Source of the DNA: Peltaster fructicola
Lineage: Eukaryota > Ascomycota > Dothideomycetes
Direction of reading: 5' to 3'
Length of the DNA: 64,000 bases
NCBI GenBank assembly: GCA_001592805.2
Contig: CP051139.1
Location: forward strand, 2,790,001 to 2,854,000
The translations under genes were made by a program, and so were the position numbers. The notes beneath the pieces were generated by a model. It saw only the letters and a program-made list of their open reading frames with translations. It searched no databases and was not told where the DNA came from. This document shows, piece by piece, positions 22,041 through 34,300 of the stretch. Each line of letters begins with the position of its first letter. Positions within the stretch are counted from its first letter, which is position 1.

Positions 22041-24371
22041 ATGCCTCCAGTCGGAGCGCCGCGCCGGCTTACCGGCCGTCTTGACACTCTCAACAGATCA
22101 ACACTTGGTCGACGGCAGCCCATACAGCAGAATGTTGTCAAGAAAGCCTGCTGCGATGAGCCAAAGATCGAAGAAGAAGACGGCGCCAAAGTCTGTAAGA
22201 ATTGTTACACCCAAATCTCAGAATCAAACATTGTTTCCGATATCACATTCCAAGAAGACTCTCGTGGAGCTGCCACAGTGCAGGGTGGCTTCATTGGCGA
22301 GAATGCTCGACACGCACGTACTCTTGGCTCCGCTGCCTATCGTCGTGTTGGTGGCGAGAAGAATAGTATCCAGGAAATCGAAGCCAATGGTCGTCGTGAA
22401 CTAGCATCATTGTGTCCTCGCTTGTCAATACCGGAGACGTGGTCGATGCAGGCCGCTGCCATCTGGTCTCTGGCTGCCAAGCAGAACTTCACTGCTGGTC
22501 GACGGACCGACGAGGTCATTGCTGCTTGTCTGTATGCGGCGTGCCGACGACAAAAGGAGAACACAGTACTCCTCATGGACATTTCAGAACAACAGAAGAT
22601 CAACGTTTTTCGCCTTGGAGAAGTATACAAGGATCTCTGCAAAGCCCTCTTTCTGGAAAACGACAATCTTCTTGGCTTCCAGCGTCTGGTTGAGATTGAG
22701 CCTCTTGTTCTCAAGTACTGTCGCAATCTCGAGTTTGGCGAGATGACCAGAAGCGTAGCAGAAGACGCTGTCAAGATCGTACGCCGCATGAAGCGTGACT
22801 GGATCGTCACTGGTCGTCATCCAGCTGGCCTTTGCGGCGGTGCTATCATCCTTGCTGCCAGCATGAACAACTTTCGAAGAAGCGTCCGCGAGGTCGTCTA
22901 CGTAGCTAAGGTGGCCGATGCGACCATCAGCAAGCGTATGGAGGAGTTCAGACGCACGCAGAGTGCTGCACTTACTGTCGATCAGTTTCGAGAGTTTGGC
23001 ACGAAGCTCAAGGGCGAACTAGACCCTCCATCACTCCACCTTTCTGAAGAGCGGCAGCAAAAGCACGAGGCACGGAAGCGGAAGCGACAGGAGTATCACG
23101 AGCGGCGTGAGAGCAGTGTCACTACCACCAGCAGCACGCCGGCGCCATCAGAGGACGAGGGCGAAGAACCACAAGCCGACCCGGAACAGTCAGGGACAAC
23201 CAACGTTTCCACACCTCCTTCGATGAATACTGCGCCACGCATTGATGCCGATGGTTTCGCTATACCGGGTCTGCCGGCCAGTGCATCCATCGATAATGGC
23301 TCCGAGGCTCCGAGTGTGAAGAAGAAGTCGAAGAAGGAAGCGAACAGACCGGAGCCGGTAACTTCCATCAGCCCAGAAGAGCTGGCCGAAGAACAAGAAC
23401 TAGAGCACGAGATCGAGGAAGTCCTGGAGGATCCTGCGGTCATCGAGACACGGAACGAGATCGCGCGTGCTAAAGCAGAAGAACGTGCGAGACTGCTGGC
23501 AGATGAGCAGAAGGTTGTGGATGCTGGGAGGATCAAAGCTCGCCGCGAGTCTCAAGGCATCACTTGGTTCAACGACAACACCACGCCTGGCAACGAAGAG
23601 ATCACCGCGGATGACCTTGAAGCAGAATTTGCCAACGATCCTGAGGTCATGAACTGCATGCTATCATCTGAGGAGATTCGACTGAAAGAGAAGATCTGGG
23701 TTGCATTCAACGAAGATTGGCTTCGGACGCAGCATGAGAAGGAATTACTGGCCAAGATCAACGAAGCAAGCGGCAAGAAAGATCCGAACAAAAAGACTAA
23801 GGGCAAGAAGAAGAAACGCAGCAAGATGGGTGACGGCACTCTGCTTGCCGAGGCGAATACACCGATCGAAACTCCGGCTGATGCCAATGCAGCAATGCTT
23901 GCAAAGCGCGCTCCAGTGGCGTTCTCACGCTATGTCAACTACGAAGCGCTGAGCAAGGTGTACGGAGGCACGAGTCGAGCCAACTCAGAGGCTCCATCTG
24001 TGAGCAGTCGTGCCGCCAGTCCAACCAGCACAGCAGCTGGATCGCCTGAGCCAGAACGACGTGTGACATTCGCGCCAGTCACTTCGCCAACTAGTAGGCG
24101 GCCTGTCGCACCGAAAGCACGCAAGCCTGTCCAGACTACAACTCCAGCAACACCACCTCCTACACAACCTCAGACGGCCGAAGGAGCACCTACGAACGAA
24201 GAGGAAGGAGAAGATTATGACGAGGACAACGACTTCAACGACGAGTATAATGACTATTCTACATCAATGTTCGGTACTGGTCACGACGACCGAGAAGACA
24301 TTGGCGAGGACGACTACAGCGCTGCTCTCGACGAGCTTGGTGGTGCAGCTATGGACGAGGACTACTATTAA
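22041..24371 (+). CDS. BRF1: TFIIIB subunit BRF1 (TFIIB-related factor)
   Basis: Nuclear RNA polymerase III initiation factor of 776 residues, single exon. With TBP and BDP1 it forms TFIIIB at tRNA and 5S genes. The N-terminal zinc ribbon (residues ~36-60) is followed by SESNIVSDITFQE, the usual linker, and by two cyclin-like repeats (ASLCPRLSIPETWSMQAAAI, then EIEPLVLKYCRNLEFGEMTR and GRHPAGLCGGAIILAASMNN). The Brf1 homology block lies further on (ITADDLEAEFANDPEVMNCM; EEIRLKEKIWVAFNEDWLR). The middle and the acidic tail are low complexity. One oddity: the first zinc-ligand pair is two adjacent cysteines (KACCDEPK) instead of spaced ones, while the second is a normal CKNC. Confidence 0.94.
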   Translation: MPPVGAPRRLTGRLDTLNRSTLGRRQPIQQNVVKKACCDEPKIEEEDGAKVCKNCYTQISESNIVSDITFQEDSRGAATVQGGFIGENARHARTLGSAAYRRVGGEKNSIQEIEANGRRELASLCPRLSIPETWSMQAAAIWSLAAKQNFTAGRRTDEVIAACLYAACRRQKENTVLLMDISEQQKINVFRLGEVYKDLCKALFLENDNLLGFQRLVEIEPLVLKYCRNLEFGEMTRSVAEDAVKIVRRMKRDWIVTGRHPAGLCGGAIILAASMNNFRRSVREVVYVAKVADATISKRMEEFRRTQSAALTVDQFREFGTKLKGELDPPSLHLSEERQQKHEARKRKRQEYHERRESSVTTTSSTPAPSEDEGEEPQADPEQSGTTNVSTPPSMNTAPRIDADGFAIPGLPASASIDNGSEAPSVKKKSKKEANRPEPVTSISPEELAEEQELEHEIEEVLEDPAVIETRNEIARAKAEERARLLADEQKVVDAGRIKARRESQGITWFNDNTTPGNEEITADDLEAEFANDPEVMNCMLSSEEIRLKEKIWVAFNEDWLRTQHEKELLAKINEASGKKDPNKKTKGKKKKRSKMGDGTLLAEANTPIETPADANAAMLAKRAPVAFSRYVNYEALSKVYGGTSRANSEAPSVSSRAASPTSTAAGSPEPERRVTFAPVTSPTSRRPVAPKARKPVQTTTPATPPPTQPQTAEGAPTNEEEGEDYDEDNDFNDEYNDYSTSMFGTGHDDREDIGEDDYSAALDELGGAAMDEDYY

Positions 24372-24600
24372 TGCTTGGTCCCTATGCAGCATACACGGGA
24401 CTATTGGCGCTGAACGCAGAACTCTATGGCATTTCTGCAGATATCGCCATTTCACTTCTGCTTGATCTCAAGAAGACATGCTTGAGACATTGTAATTCAT
24501 TATGTACTTTATGAACGAATACTGCAAGTCTATGATGTTATACACTTCCAGAATACCAAAGAGAAAGCTCCATCACTATCGTTGCATCATTTACAGCTAA

Positions 24601-27600
24601 TTAGAAGGACGAAATAGCCACAGCAATGACCTGAGCATCACTGTGGCTGATACTGACTGTCGTCGACTTCACACCAGCCTGGTCAGCAGCAATCTTTGCA
24701 TCGCCGTGTAACTGTGGCTTGAGTCAGTAGGGTCATTACAGCTCAGTCAGAACACTTACCAGAACCAGTGGTGCTCCATTAGCATCATTGTCGATTTCTA
24801 TGTCTTTGAGTGGTGCACCTGCGCCTTTGCTTGCAACCTTGAGACTCTTGAAGACAGCCTCTTTCGCGCTCCACTTACCAGCAAAGCTGGCTTGTGGGTT
24901 TGCCGATTGACGACAGTATTTGACCTCGCCAGCGGTGTAGTTGCGTTCTATGAACGTTTCATTCTCAATGTTGATGGCATCGACGCTCTCGACGTCGACA
25001 CCAACATTGGGCTTGTCAGAGCCGTTGCCCTTCATCAAAGCCTCGACCATCTCAGTAGTGCTCTTGTTCTGGCCCTTCTGAGGGGTCTTAGAGGTTGATG
25101 TCTTCCTGTTGACTGAAATCCTGGCATTTGGGTTCAGGAAGACTGAGCTTTGCTGACTCTCATCGAATGGTGTCTTGTCCTTCGCACGGAACATCGTGTT
25201 ATTGATCAGACCATCGTGGAAGTATCTGTATGCTTTTCGTTGTCTACCCTCGACCTTCTGCTTGTAGGTCTGGAATTGTGCCTGGTCCAGAGTAGCGTAC
25301 AGATACTTCGGATGAATGCCGATAGCCTGAGCGCCCTTCTGTCCGAAACCGAACGAAGTGACAGAGAATGCCTTGACTCCATCCGTCTGAATCGAGCGGT
25401 TAGGGTATACGATATAGTCGAATTTCTCCATGATCTTGTCGACATTGTCAGCATTGCGATTGCCTGGTACAAGACCAGTGTTGAGGACTTGGAGACAACC
25501 GTTAAACATCCATGCACCAGCAGCACCCTTTGGATGACCAGTAAGATACTTCTGGAAGATGCCAAGGAGTGCGTTGCCCTTCTTGCGTCCAAGGTGCTGC
25601 ATCTGCTGGCAGATCACGTCCGACTCGTTCTTGTCGTTAGCCTTGGTAGATGTGCCGTGGAAGGATGCAACGCTGAGGTCATCAATAGTAAGACCCCAGG
25701 TTGCCAATGCACCACGCAGAGGAGCGATACGAGAATCTGACTTCCAGAAGTTGTTGCCAAGACTGTTCAGAGCATCCTTCTCCTGTCGTCTGGCTTCTCG
25801 CTCGATATGTCCTGCTCGCTCTTCGACGTATTCCGACTCATCGAACTCGCTAGACTGTTGCTTCATCGCAGTAACCTCCTCTCGAAGGTACAGCAGCTCA
25901 GACTCTTGCCAGGCCTTGATCTGCTTGCGGCGTAGGTCCATCTGGCGTCGTCTATATTTGATGTCCAGGAGTGGCGACGGGAATTTGCCCGGCTGCTCTC
26001 GTGCAGTAGTAAGCACACCTTGGCCGGGAGCTGGGACTGATCGGCCAATCTTGTCTGTAGCAGTCGCAGTGAAACCTAGGATTGCGTAGATCGGCACTCC
26101 CATATCCAGAGCAAGCTTGGCATCCATGATTACTTGCATTCCAGCGCCCTGCGACTCCATGAATCCGTTTCGAGTGGTTGTGGTTGGACGAGACATCTCT
26201 CCTGGAGTACGACCGTGTGCGAACTCGTCTTCAGCGTTGCTCGTGGCCTTCATGTTCGCGAATTCGTACGATCCCTCCTCCTGGAAGTCATCGAAGCCGC
26301 CAACGAAGCACATGCGTGCCTTACCTTCGACGATACAGTCGTAACCGATGTCGATCGACTCGACTGCTGTTGCACAAGCACCGACAGGAGTACGAATTGG
26401 TCCTGCAGACGAGAGCAACAACATGTTGACCCAAGCACTCATGGTGTTTATGAATGACTCTTGAAGGATGTCCTTCTGGAGTGGCTTGTCCATGTATCGA
26501 TCCTTGTACATACCACGAAGAGCACTTGTACCTCCGATACCTGAACCGATACAGTTACCGACCTGCGAGATGTGGACGTACTGGTAGAACTCGTACGGAT
26601 CGGTGATTCCGGACGACAGGAGACACTCGGCTGTGCAGACCAGAACATAGAGTGTTACCGGGTCGACCTGCTCGATGATGTCGTCAGGAACACCATATCG
26701 CTTTGCATCCCAGCCAGTAGGGATTTGGCCAGCAACCAGACGATCGAATCGAAGAGCCTTGGGAATGAGCAGGGTTGCGCCCTTCTTCAGTCGCACCTGA
26801 AACTCGCCAGACTCCAGCTCGAAGATCTCGACCTTTTCGCCGTGCTCACGTCTGAACTCGGTTGCGGTCTCCTTAGATGCCTCGAATGGATCGAGATCTT
26901 CTTCGATCTGCACTTCCTGCAAAAGCTGCTTTTTCTTAGGATCGTAGCCATTGAATAGCTCTGGCTCGATGAGACGAATTCCCGAGTGAAGCAAGATCTG
27001 CTTTTCGTACTTCGATTTGATGTCCTTGTCCACGACAGGCTCACCGGACTTGGCATCGACCCAGCCAGAGTAACTCTGACCCTTGATTGGACCGTTGTGA
27101 TTTTTGATCAGGCCCATGATCCAGGCCATCTCGACGCAGCCTTCTATGGAGAATTCGCCATAGGCCTCCATCTCCCATCGTGTACGGGCGTTGCCCCAGG
27201 GACCAACTTCGGCGAAGCCTGTGACTACAACGACCTTCTCGAGGTCGACCATACCCTTGAGGTCAGCGTTGAGCGGCTCAACATCTGACTTCCACTCCGG
27301 CAGGGTCGGGAACTCATACTTGAGGTTGGCTCGTCGTTCTACCTTGACAGTCTTGTACAGATTCTCGCTAGCCTCGCCATTGACAATCTTGTTCTCGAGT
27401 GAAGTCTCGCGGGTAACAGCCTTTCGGATGTCTGCAGTGTTGGTCAAGTCTTTCCTGAGCTTGGTCATCAAGCCATTGAGGTCTGGCAAGAACTGCAGGC
27501 CACCGTTCAAGTCGGCGAAGACTGGCTCAGTCTGGCAGAGGTCGACGATCGAAGGTGCCATTAGACCAATGATGTTAAAGGCCATTTCTTGCTGTGAGAA

Positions 27601-30198
27601 TGTGCGGACGCCGTAACGCTCCACACCCTCCGCTACGATGTTGTTGCCGCTCATGAGACCAGTGCCTCGAGTCCAGCCGATGACAGCACCACAGATGGTG
27701 AGGAAGTTCGCCCAGTTCTCTGAGTGCCATCGGTTGAAAAGCGTCTCCAAGGCGATCTTCGACTCGGCATACAGACCATCGTTACCGAAAGTGCCGTGGT
27801 TTGGTGACAGTGGCAAGATGACCTGAGCAGGTCGAGTCTCGAAACCTCGCTCTGCTTTCTGTGCCTTGACTGCGCCAAGAAGTCGAATCAAGTTGGTGAG
27901 CATAATCCTGTGCGCGAGCTCTGACTTGCTATCGATGCCATCGATCTGCCGACCCTGCTCGGAAATGGCAGCGAAAGGCACGATGTAATCAAGATCCCAG
28001 CCGAGACCCTTCTTCTCGTCGTAGATATATGTGACGAGTGCTTGCACATCCTGTTGACTACCTTGATTGAATGGTACAACCACAAGTTGGGAGCCACGGG
28101 CGCCAAATCGAGTATACATCGATTGATAGTACTCAGTGACCTCGCGCGAGAAGCGAGAAGTGGTCACTAGGACTTTGGCACCACCTGAGATCAAGCCTTC
28201 GAGAACCTGAGCACCAATGGAGCCTGCGCCAGCACCGGTCATCAAGACGTGCTTGTCTTTGAAAGTGACACCTGCTGCAGCTGCATGCTCGAGTCCATCG
28301 AGATACACTCCAGTGAGCTTCTTGCTGTACTCCCAACCATGTGCCTCCTTTCGCTTGAGGTGTAGGAATGGGATGGCCTCGACCTTGCCAGACTTTGTGC
28401 TGCCGTTGACTCGACCATTACGACCATTCTTCTTCAGGCCGTTGTGCTTGCCATTATCGGCGGGAATGATCTGACCCTCATTCATTGACAAAGAGCGGAT
28501 GATATTGCCATAGAGCTGTTTGATCTCAAGTTGAGACGATTTCGACAGCTTGTGCTGCTGTTTGATGAGCTTGTAGACTCGCTGCAGATCGTTCTGGACC
28601 TTGGTACGATTGCCATATTCAGAGATCTTTCCTCCATCAGCCATCTCGCGAACATAATGCTCGAGCTTGCGGACAGAGGTACGAGGGCCCTCTTGGTAGT
28701 TCATGTTACCGCGAGCATCAATGTCGAGATGTGGACCTGTGGGCACGGCAACATCCTTGTAGACTGGTGCGTGATCAAGCACATCTTTGCAGTTCTCAAT
28801 GAGCTGTTGGCCGAGCTCTTTCGCGAGCTGATAGGTTTCGCCACGTTCAGTCGGACAGTGGTCGATATGGTACTGCATAAAGTCGAGCAGGCGAGGGTTC
28901 GAGCGGTTCATGATCAGTATGCAACGACTGACAATCTCGCGGTCGACAGCCTTGAGACGACCGAAGATGATGTCGTAGTACATGCTGAGAGCCTCTTGGC
29001 GAGCCCAGTTCCAGGAAGAGTCGTACACTCTAGCTTTGAGCGGATTGAAGGCAGGCTCGATGCCAGTAGCGTAGAAGTCGCCATGCTCGGCCGTCCAGAG
29101 GTCAAGCTGTGCTTGTAAGGCTTGTTCGTTCTTCTTGCCAACCAGGGCAGCTTTGTCGCCAGCACGTAGATCCATCTTGAGGTAGCGAGCGAAGAGCTCC
29201 AGCTGTTGTTTGAAAAGGGCCTTCTGATCGTTGGTGAGTGCCTCCAAAGCTTCTGGATCGATCATCATTCCACCAGCAGGTCCACCTTGGCCTGGAGGAG
29301 GTGCAGTAGACAAGCTGATGCCAGCATAAGATGCATACTTTTGGGCTGTCTCGTCAAGCCATGACTTTGCATCGTTCTCGGAAGCCAGACGAGCAGCAGG
29401 CTCGGTGGTAATCGCGACCAACAGCACTCCATCCTGTCGGCCGGGTTGAAGGCCCCACTTGGTCTCTAGATGCTTCCGCACTGCTGTGATGTTGAAGCCA
29501 CCAGGCATCTTGGAAGAGACCATTCGAGCGATAAGTGAAGTCGACTGCTTTCCAAGTTGACCATTGAACGTGGCTTGCATTGAGGAACCAAGCTCGTCCA
29601 GCGGAGTATCCTCAGGCTTCTCAGGTGTTGATCCAAACTCTTTCCCAAGATCACCAAGGATCTCGTTTTGTAGTGTGGACTTGCCGCCCACCATATCTTT
29701 CACAGCTTTGCTCAATGGAATGTCAGTCAGTTGCTTCTTCAGCTTCTGAGCGATCAAAGCTCGGAGGATGTCGACAGCTTTGACGGGTGTATCGTCTACG
29801 GTGGCTGCTGGCCCAGCGCTTGGCGCAGCTGCTACAGGAGCTGCTGCTGCTGGTGCAGATTGTGTGGACGTCGAGGCAGCAGCCGCAGCTGGAGCTGCTG
29901 GCTCTTCCTCTTCGACAGGGTCAACATCATAATAGATGTCCTTTGGATCCTTGTTGTAGCACAGAATCTGACGTGTAACTGATCGTGCAGCATCGTAGGC
30001 CTCATATTTTGCTGCTAGAGTCCTCTTTGCCATCACACTGAGAGTGTCCGCTGGTCCGACCTCCACGATTCGTTCTGTGGTCTTCTCGCCGAGAATGACG
30101 TCTTGTGTCTCGATCCATCGTACTGGTGAAGCAAATTGGTAGGCGAGCAGCTCCACGAGCAAAGTATGTGCGAGCTCTTGCTCGACTTCTGGCCTCAT
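24601..30198 (-). CDS. FAS2: fatty acid synthase subunit alpha
   Basis: Cytosolic type I fatty acid synthase alpha subunit, 1849 residues, within the family's usual length. Exons are 30198-24760 and 24711-24601; without the 48-nt intron the conserved C-terminus would be lost. The start [20 protein letters not shown] is the family's usual one, although the frame is open further upstream. Domains: acyl carrier protein near residue 173 (phosphopantetheine Ser in VGGKSTLQ), ketoreductase from ~640 ([14 protein letters not shown]), ketosynthase with Cys ~1273 ([10 protein letters not shown]), His in FHGTSTK (~1511) and GHPKGAAG (~1553). The C-terminal phosphopantetheinyl transferase runs from ~1730 ([20 protein letters not shown]). 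All key residues look intact. It diverges from FAS1, and a TATAAA lies 61-66 bp upstream of its ATG. Confidence 0.97.
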
Positions 30199-31381
30199 GG
30201 TTGTTGTGCAGAAAGCGAGTCTGCCACTCGTCAACCACCGGTTACTGACTTTCACGACTTTATAGCCGGTGATCAACTATGCAGGAACAAAGCTCAGTAG
30301 CGTAAAGTATAAGAAGCTTGCAGAAGATGTGTGTGTTTTTGACGCAGATGAATGAGTGAAGGAGATGCACGGTGTGTGCTGTCGCGAGAGCTTGAGGAGT
30401 AGGAGGGAGGATGCGAAGGAACAATGGGTTGGCGTGAGGCGATTCTCAGTAGTTTGAATGTCGTCGTTGTGGTGGGCCGGTCAGACAAGATTGAATTGAG
30501 CTGCAGGGAGCTTGCGCGTGGAGAGGCGTTGAACCCTCCTCGCGTGCAATGTATAAAACTCCACAAACTCAACAATCTAGCGCCTAAAGCTAGCGCTGGG
30601 GTCTTCCGGTAACACAACCACCTGTTCCGAGCGGTGCCATGAGGATCGTCGCGAGTGATTCTTTGATGCTGTGAGTGTCCCCGGTATGGTGATCGTCCGA
30701 CGGTGTGAACATGTACGCATCGTCAGTCAATCGTAGCTGTGCTGCAACTGCCGGATGAGCGCGTATGTTATTCTTCTGCTAGCGTGGTTAGAGAATGCGG
30801 GTTGAGCTCAGTATTTCCTCATAGGGGCAAGGGCAACCTGCGAATGACGCCGAGTGGCCGCCAATCCCTGCGGTGATGATGCTCAACCAGACCATGCGCA
30901 ACAACAGCTTCGAGGAGTTCTGGTGGCCTCGCCTGCCCCAGCGTATGCTCACCATATTCAGGTCACTGTGTAGAGCCACATAAGCGTGTCTCGTCGTGTC
31001 CCAGTGCGTAGTTATTCAAAGTCAATGTGCCAGAAGCTCTTCCTGCTTCATTCACCCACCTCTACACTCTGACCTCTTCCTTCTACACTTACTCACGATC
31101 CTTTTCCACGATCCTTCTGCACCATCGAACCAGCGTCATAGCTTTCGCGGGATTACGGTCCATAAGCTTCTACCAGCAGATGAACGAGCACTAAGAGCTG
31201 TGTCCGCCGTCCCACCGATTGTGAGTCCTAGCAAATCACACGACCTGTCAAATTTCATTCCAGAGCGAGCAAGAGAAAAGAACACCTTGCACGAAGCCTT
31301 TCTCTCGTCGATTAGGCAGACAGCGTGTGCTCAGTCCTTTCGCAAAACGGCCATGAAAGCTCGGAGACCTTCAAACTGACC
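30199..31381. promoter_or_regulatory. shared divergent promoter of FAS2 and FAS1
   Basis: These 1183 bp separate the two outward-facing start codons. A TATAAA on the minus strand (30259-30264) fits FAS2. TATAAAA on the plus strand (30552-30558) is far from either start. Each flank is CT-rich on its own sense strand (minus strand ~30340-30420; plus strand ~31030-31110), the usual fungal leader composition. Short ATG frames precede FAS1 at 31178 and 31353. Confidence 0.7.
31353..31379 (+). other. 8-codon upstream ORF before FAS1
   Basis: ATG AAA ... TGA encodes MKARRPSN and stops 2 nt before the first in-frame FAS1 ATG at 31382. If the transcript starts upstream of it, reinitiation would favour the next ATG at 31445, where the family-conserved N-terminus begins. 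Whether the leader includes it is unknown. Confidence 0.35.
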
Positions 31382-34300
31382 ATGTCTACCAGCGTCCACT
31401 TCAGCAGCAGCAGACCAGAGATTGCTCGAAACCATTCATCCAGGATGTTTGGCTCCGGCTCTGGCACACAGACTGGTGTCTCTACACCACGATCCCAAGC
31501 TGTTTCTCGACCTCTCGTACTCTCATATGGCTCGCTGGAGTACAACTTATTCGTACCCACAGCACTTCACTTCAGCGCTTCACAACTCAAAGATGCGTTC
31601 CTCGCCACGCTCCCAGAACCCACAGACGAACTCGCACAGGATGACGAGCCATCGTCGGTCACCGAACTTGTAGCACGGTATATTGGCTACATTGCGAAAG
31701 AGCTGGACGAGGGAGATGATCCAGCTTCATATGAGGATGTTCTGAAGACCTTGCTTCATGAGTTCGAGCGAGTCTTCCTCCGAGGGAATGAGGTGCATGC
31801 AATTGCTGCAACTATCCCAGGCATCGCGCAGAAGAAGCTGATCACTGTACGGTCATACTATGCAGCTCGTGCAGCTGTAGGCCGAGCCATCAAGCCACAT
31901 GAGTCTGCTCTGCTCCGAGAAGCAGCTGACGACAACGCTTGCATATACGCCGTCTTTGGTGGCCAAGGCAACATCGAGGAGTACTTCGATGAGCTCCGAG
32001 AGGTGTATAACACATATCCAACAATGCTGGAGGATTTCATCGATTCGGCTGCCTCGCACCTCCAGCAGCTTGCTCGGGATCCTCGAGCTGAGAAGCAATA
32101 TGCCAAAGGCTTGGATGTGATGAGATGGCTGAACAACAAAGAATCACAACCCGACATAGATTACCTGGTCTCCGCACCAGTCAGTCTGCCTTTGATCGGT
32201 CTGACACAGCTCGCGCACTACCTGGTTATGTGTCGAGTGCTTGGCACACATCCTGGCCACGTCCGAGAGCGATTCTCCGGCGCCACAGGTCACTCTCAGG
32301 GTGTTGTCACAGCGGCATGTGTTGCAGCTTCCAAGAACTTCGAAGCTTTCGACAAAGCCTCGAGAGACTGTCTGACCATCTTGTTCTGGATCGGTCTTCG
32401 CAGCCAGCAAGCATACCCACGCACTTCGCTTGCACCATATGTCCTGCAAGACTCGCTGGAGAGTGGCGAGGGAACTCCCACGCCTATGTTGTCCATTCGT
32501 GATCTTCCACGCGAGGCAGTTCAGGAACACATCGACGCAACCAACGAGCACCTGCCAAAGGATCGACACATCGCCATATCTCTTGTCAACAGCGCCCGGA
32601 ACTTTGTCGTTACTGGTCCACCAATGTCTCTGTACGGCCTGAGCCTGCAATTACGCAGATTCAAAGCACCGACTGGTCTCGATCAGAACCGCGTACCATT
32701 TACAGAACGTAAGCTTCGTTTTGTGAGCCGATTTCTGCCCATCACTGCGCCATTCCACAGTCCATACTTGGCAGAGGCTATCTCGCATCTCGAAGATGAT
32801 CTCAAGCACATCCAGCTGCCTGCAAGTGATCTCGGCATACCAGTCTACGACACTTGTACCGGCGAGGACTTGCGTGATGGCAAATCATCGAATATCGTGC
32901 CAGCGCTCATCCGCATGATCTGCAAAGATCCCGTCAACTGGGAGCGAGCCACTATCATGCCACACGCAACACACATCCTCGACTTCGGTCCAGGAGGCAT
33001 TTCTGGCCTCGGTGTGCTCACAAAGCGCAACAAGGACGGCACAGGAGTGCGGGTCGTGCTTGCTGGCACCATGGACGGCACCAACAACGAAGTTGGTTAT
33101 AAACCAGAGATCTTCGATCGTGATGCAGAGCATGCGGTCAAGTACGCTGTCGACTGGGTCAAGGAGCATGGTCCAAAGCTTGTTAAAGACTCAATTGGCC
33201 AAGTCTTCGTCGACACCAAGATGAGTAGAATGCTTGGTCTGCCGCCGATCATGGTTGCTGGCATGACGCCTTGCACTGTGCCGACAGACTTCGTTGCAGC
33301 CACCATGAATGCCGGCTACGAGATCGAGCTCGCTGGCGGCGGCTACTACAACGAGAAGTCCATGACTGAAGCCATTACACAAATCGAGAAGGACATACCA
33401 GCAGGCCGTGGCATCACCATCAACTTGATCTATGTCAACCCTCGCGCTATGGCCTGGCAGATCCCAATGATCGCAAAGCTTCGTGCTGATGGTGTCCCGA
33501 TTGAAGGTCTCACCATTGGCGCAGGTGTACCGTCGATCGAGGTTGCCAACGAGTACATCGAGACCCTTGGCATCAAGCACATTGCCTTCAAGCCTGGGTC
33601 AAGCGAGGCGATTCAGCAGACCATCAACATTGCAAAAGCCAACCCATTGTTCCCAGTCATCATGCAGTGGACGGGCGGCCGTGGTGGTGGACATCACTCT
33701 TTCGAGGACTTCCACCAGCCTGTGCTTTCGATGTACAGTCGTATCAGGCGATGCCCTAATCTTGTACTTATCGCCGGCTCAGGATTTGGTGGTGCCGAGG
33801 ACACATACCCATACCTCACGGGCGATTGGTCACGCAAATATGGCTATCCTCCAATGCCATTCGATGGTGTGCTCTTCGGCAGCCGTGTCATGGTTGCCAA
33901 AGAGGCACACACTTCCCTCGCTGCTAAACAGGCTATTGTCGATGCTCCTGGGCTTGACGATGCTGAGTGGGAACAGACCTACAAGGGACCAGCAGGAGGT
34001 ATCATCACTGTTCGCTCTGAGATGGGCGAGCCTATCCATAAGCTGGCCACTCGGGGTGTGAAGTTCTGGGCCGAGATGGATCAGAAGATCTTCAGTCTGG
34101 ACAAAGCCAAGCGCGTTCCCGAGCTGAAGAAGCAGAGGGACTACATCATCAAGAAGCTCAATGATGACTTCCAGAAGCCTTGGTTCGGCCGCAATACTGT
34201 TGGCGATTGTGTGGACCTCGAGGACATGACCTATGGTGAGGTCATTCGCCGTATGGTCGAGCTGATGTACATCAAGCATCAGAAGCGATGGATCGACAAG

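Noticed and set aside
24736-24759. FAS2 ending in VSVLTEL by reading through
   Set aside because: That ending comes from intron sequence; splicing to 24711 restores the conserved C-terminus.
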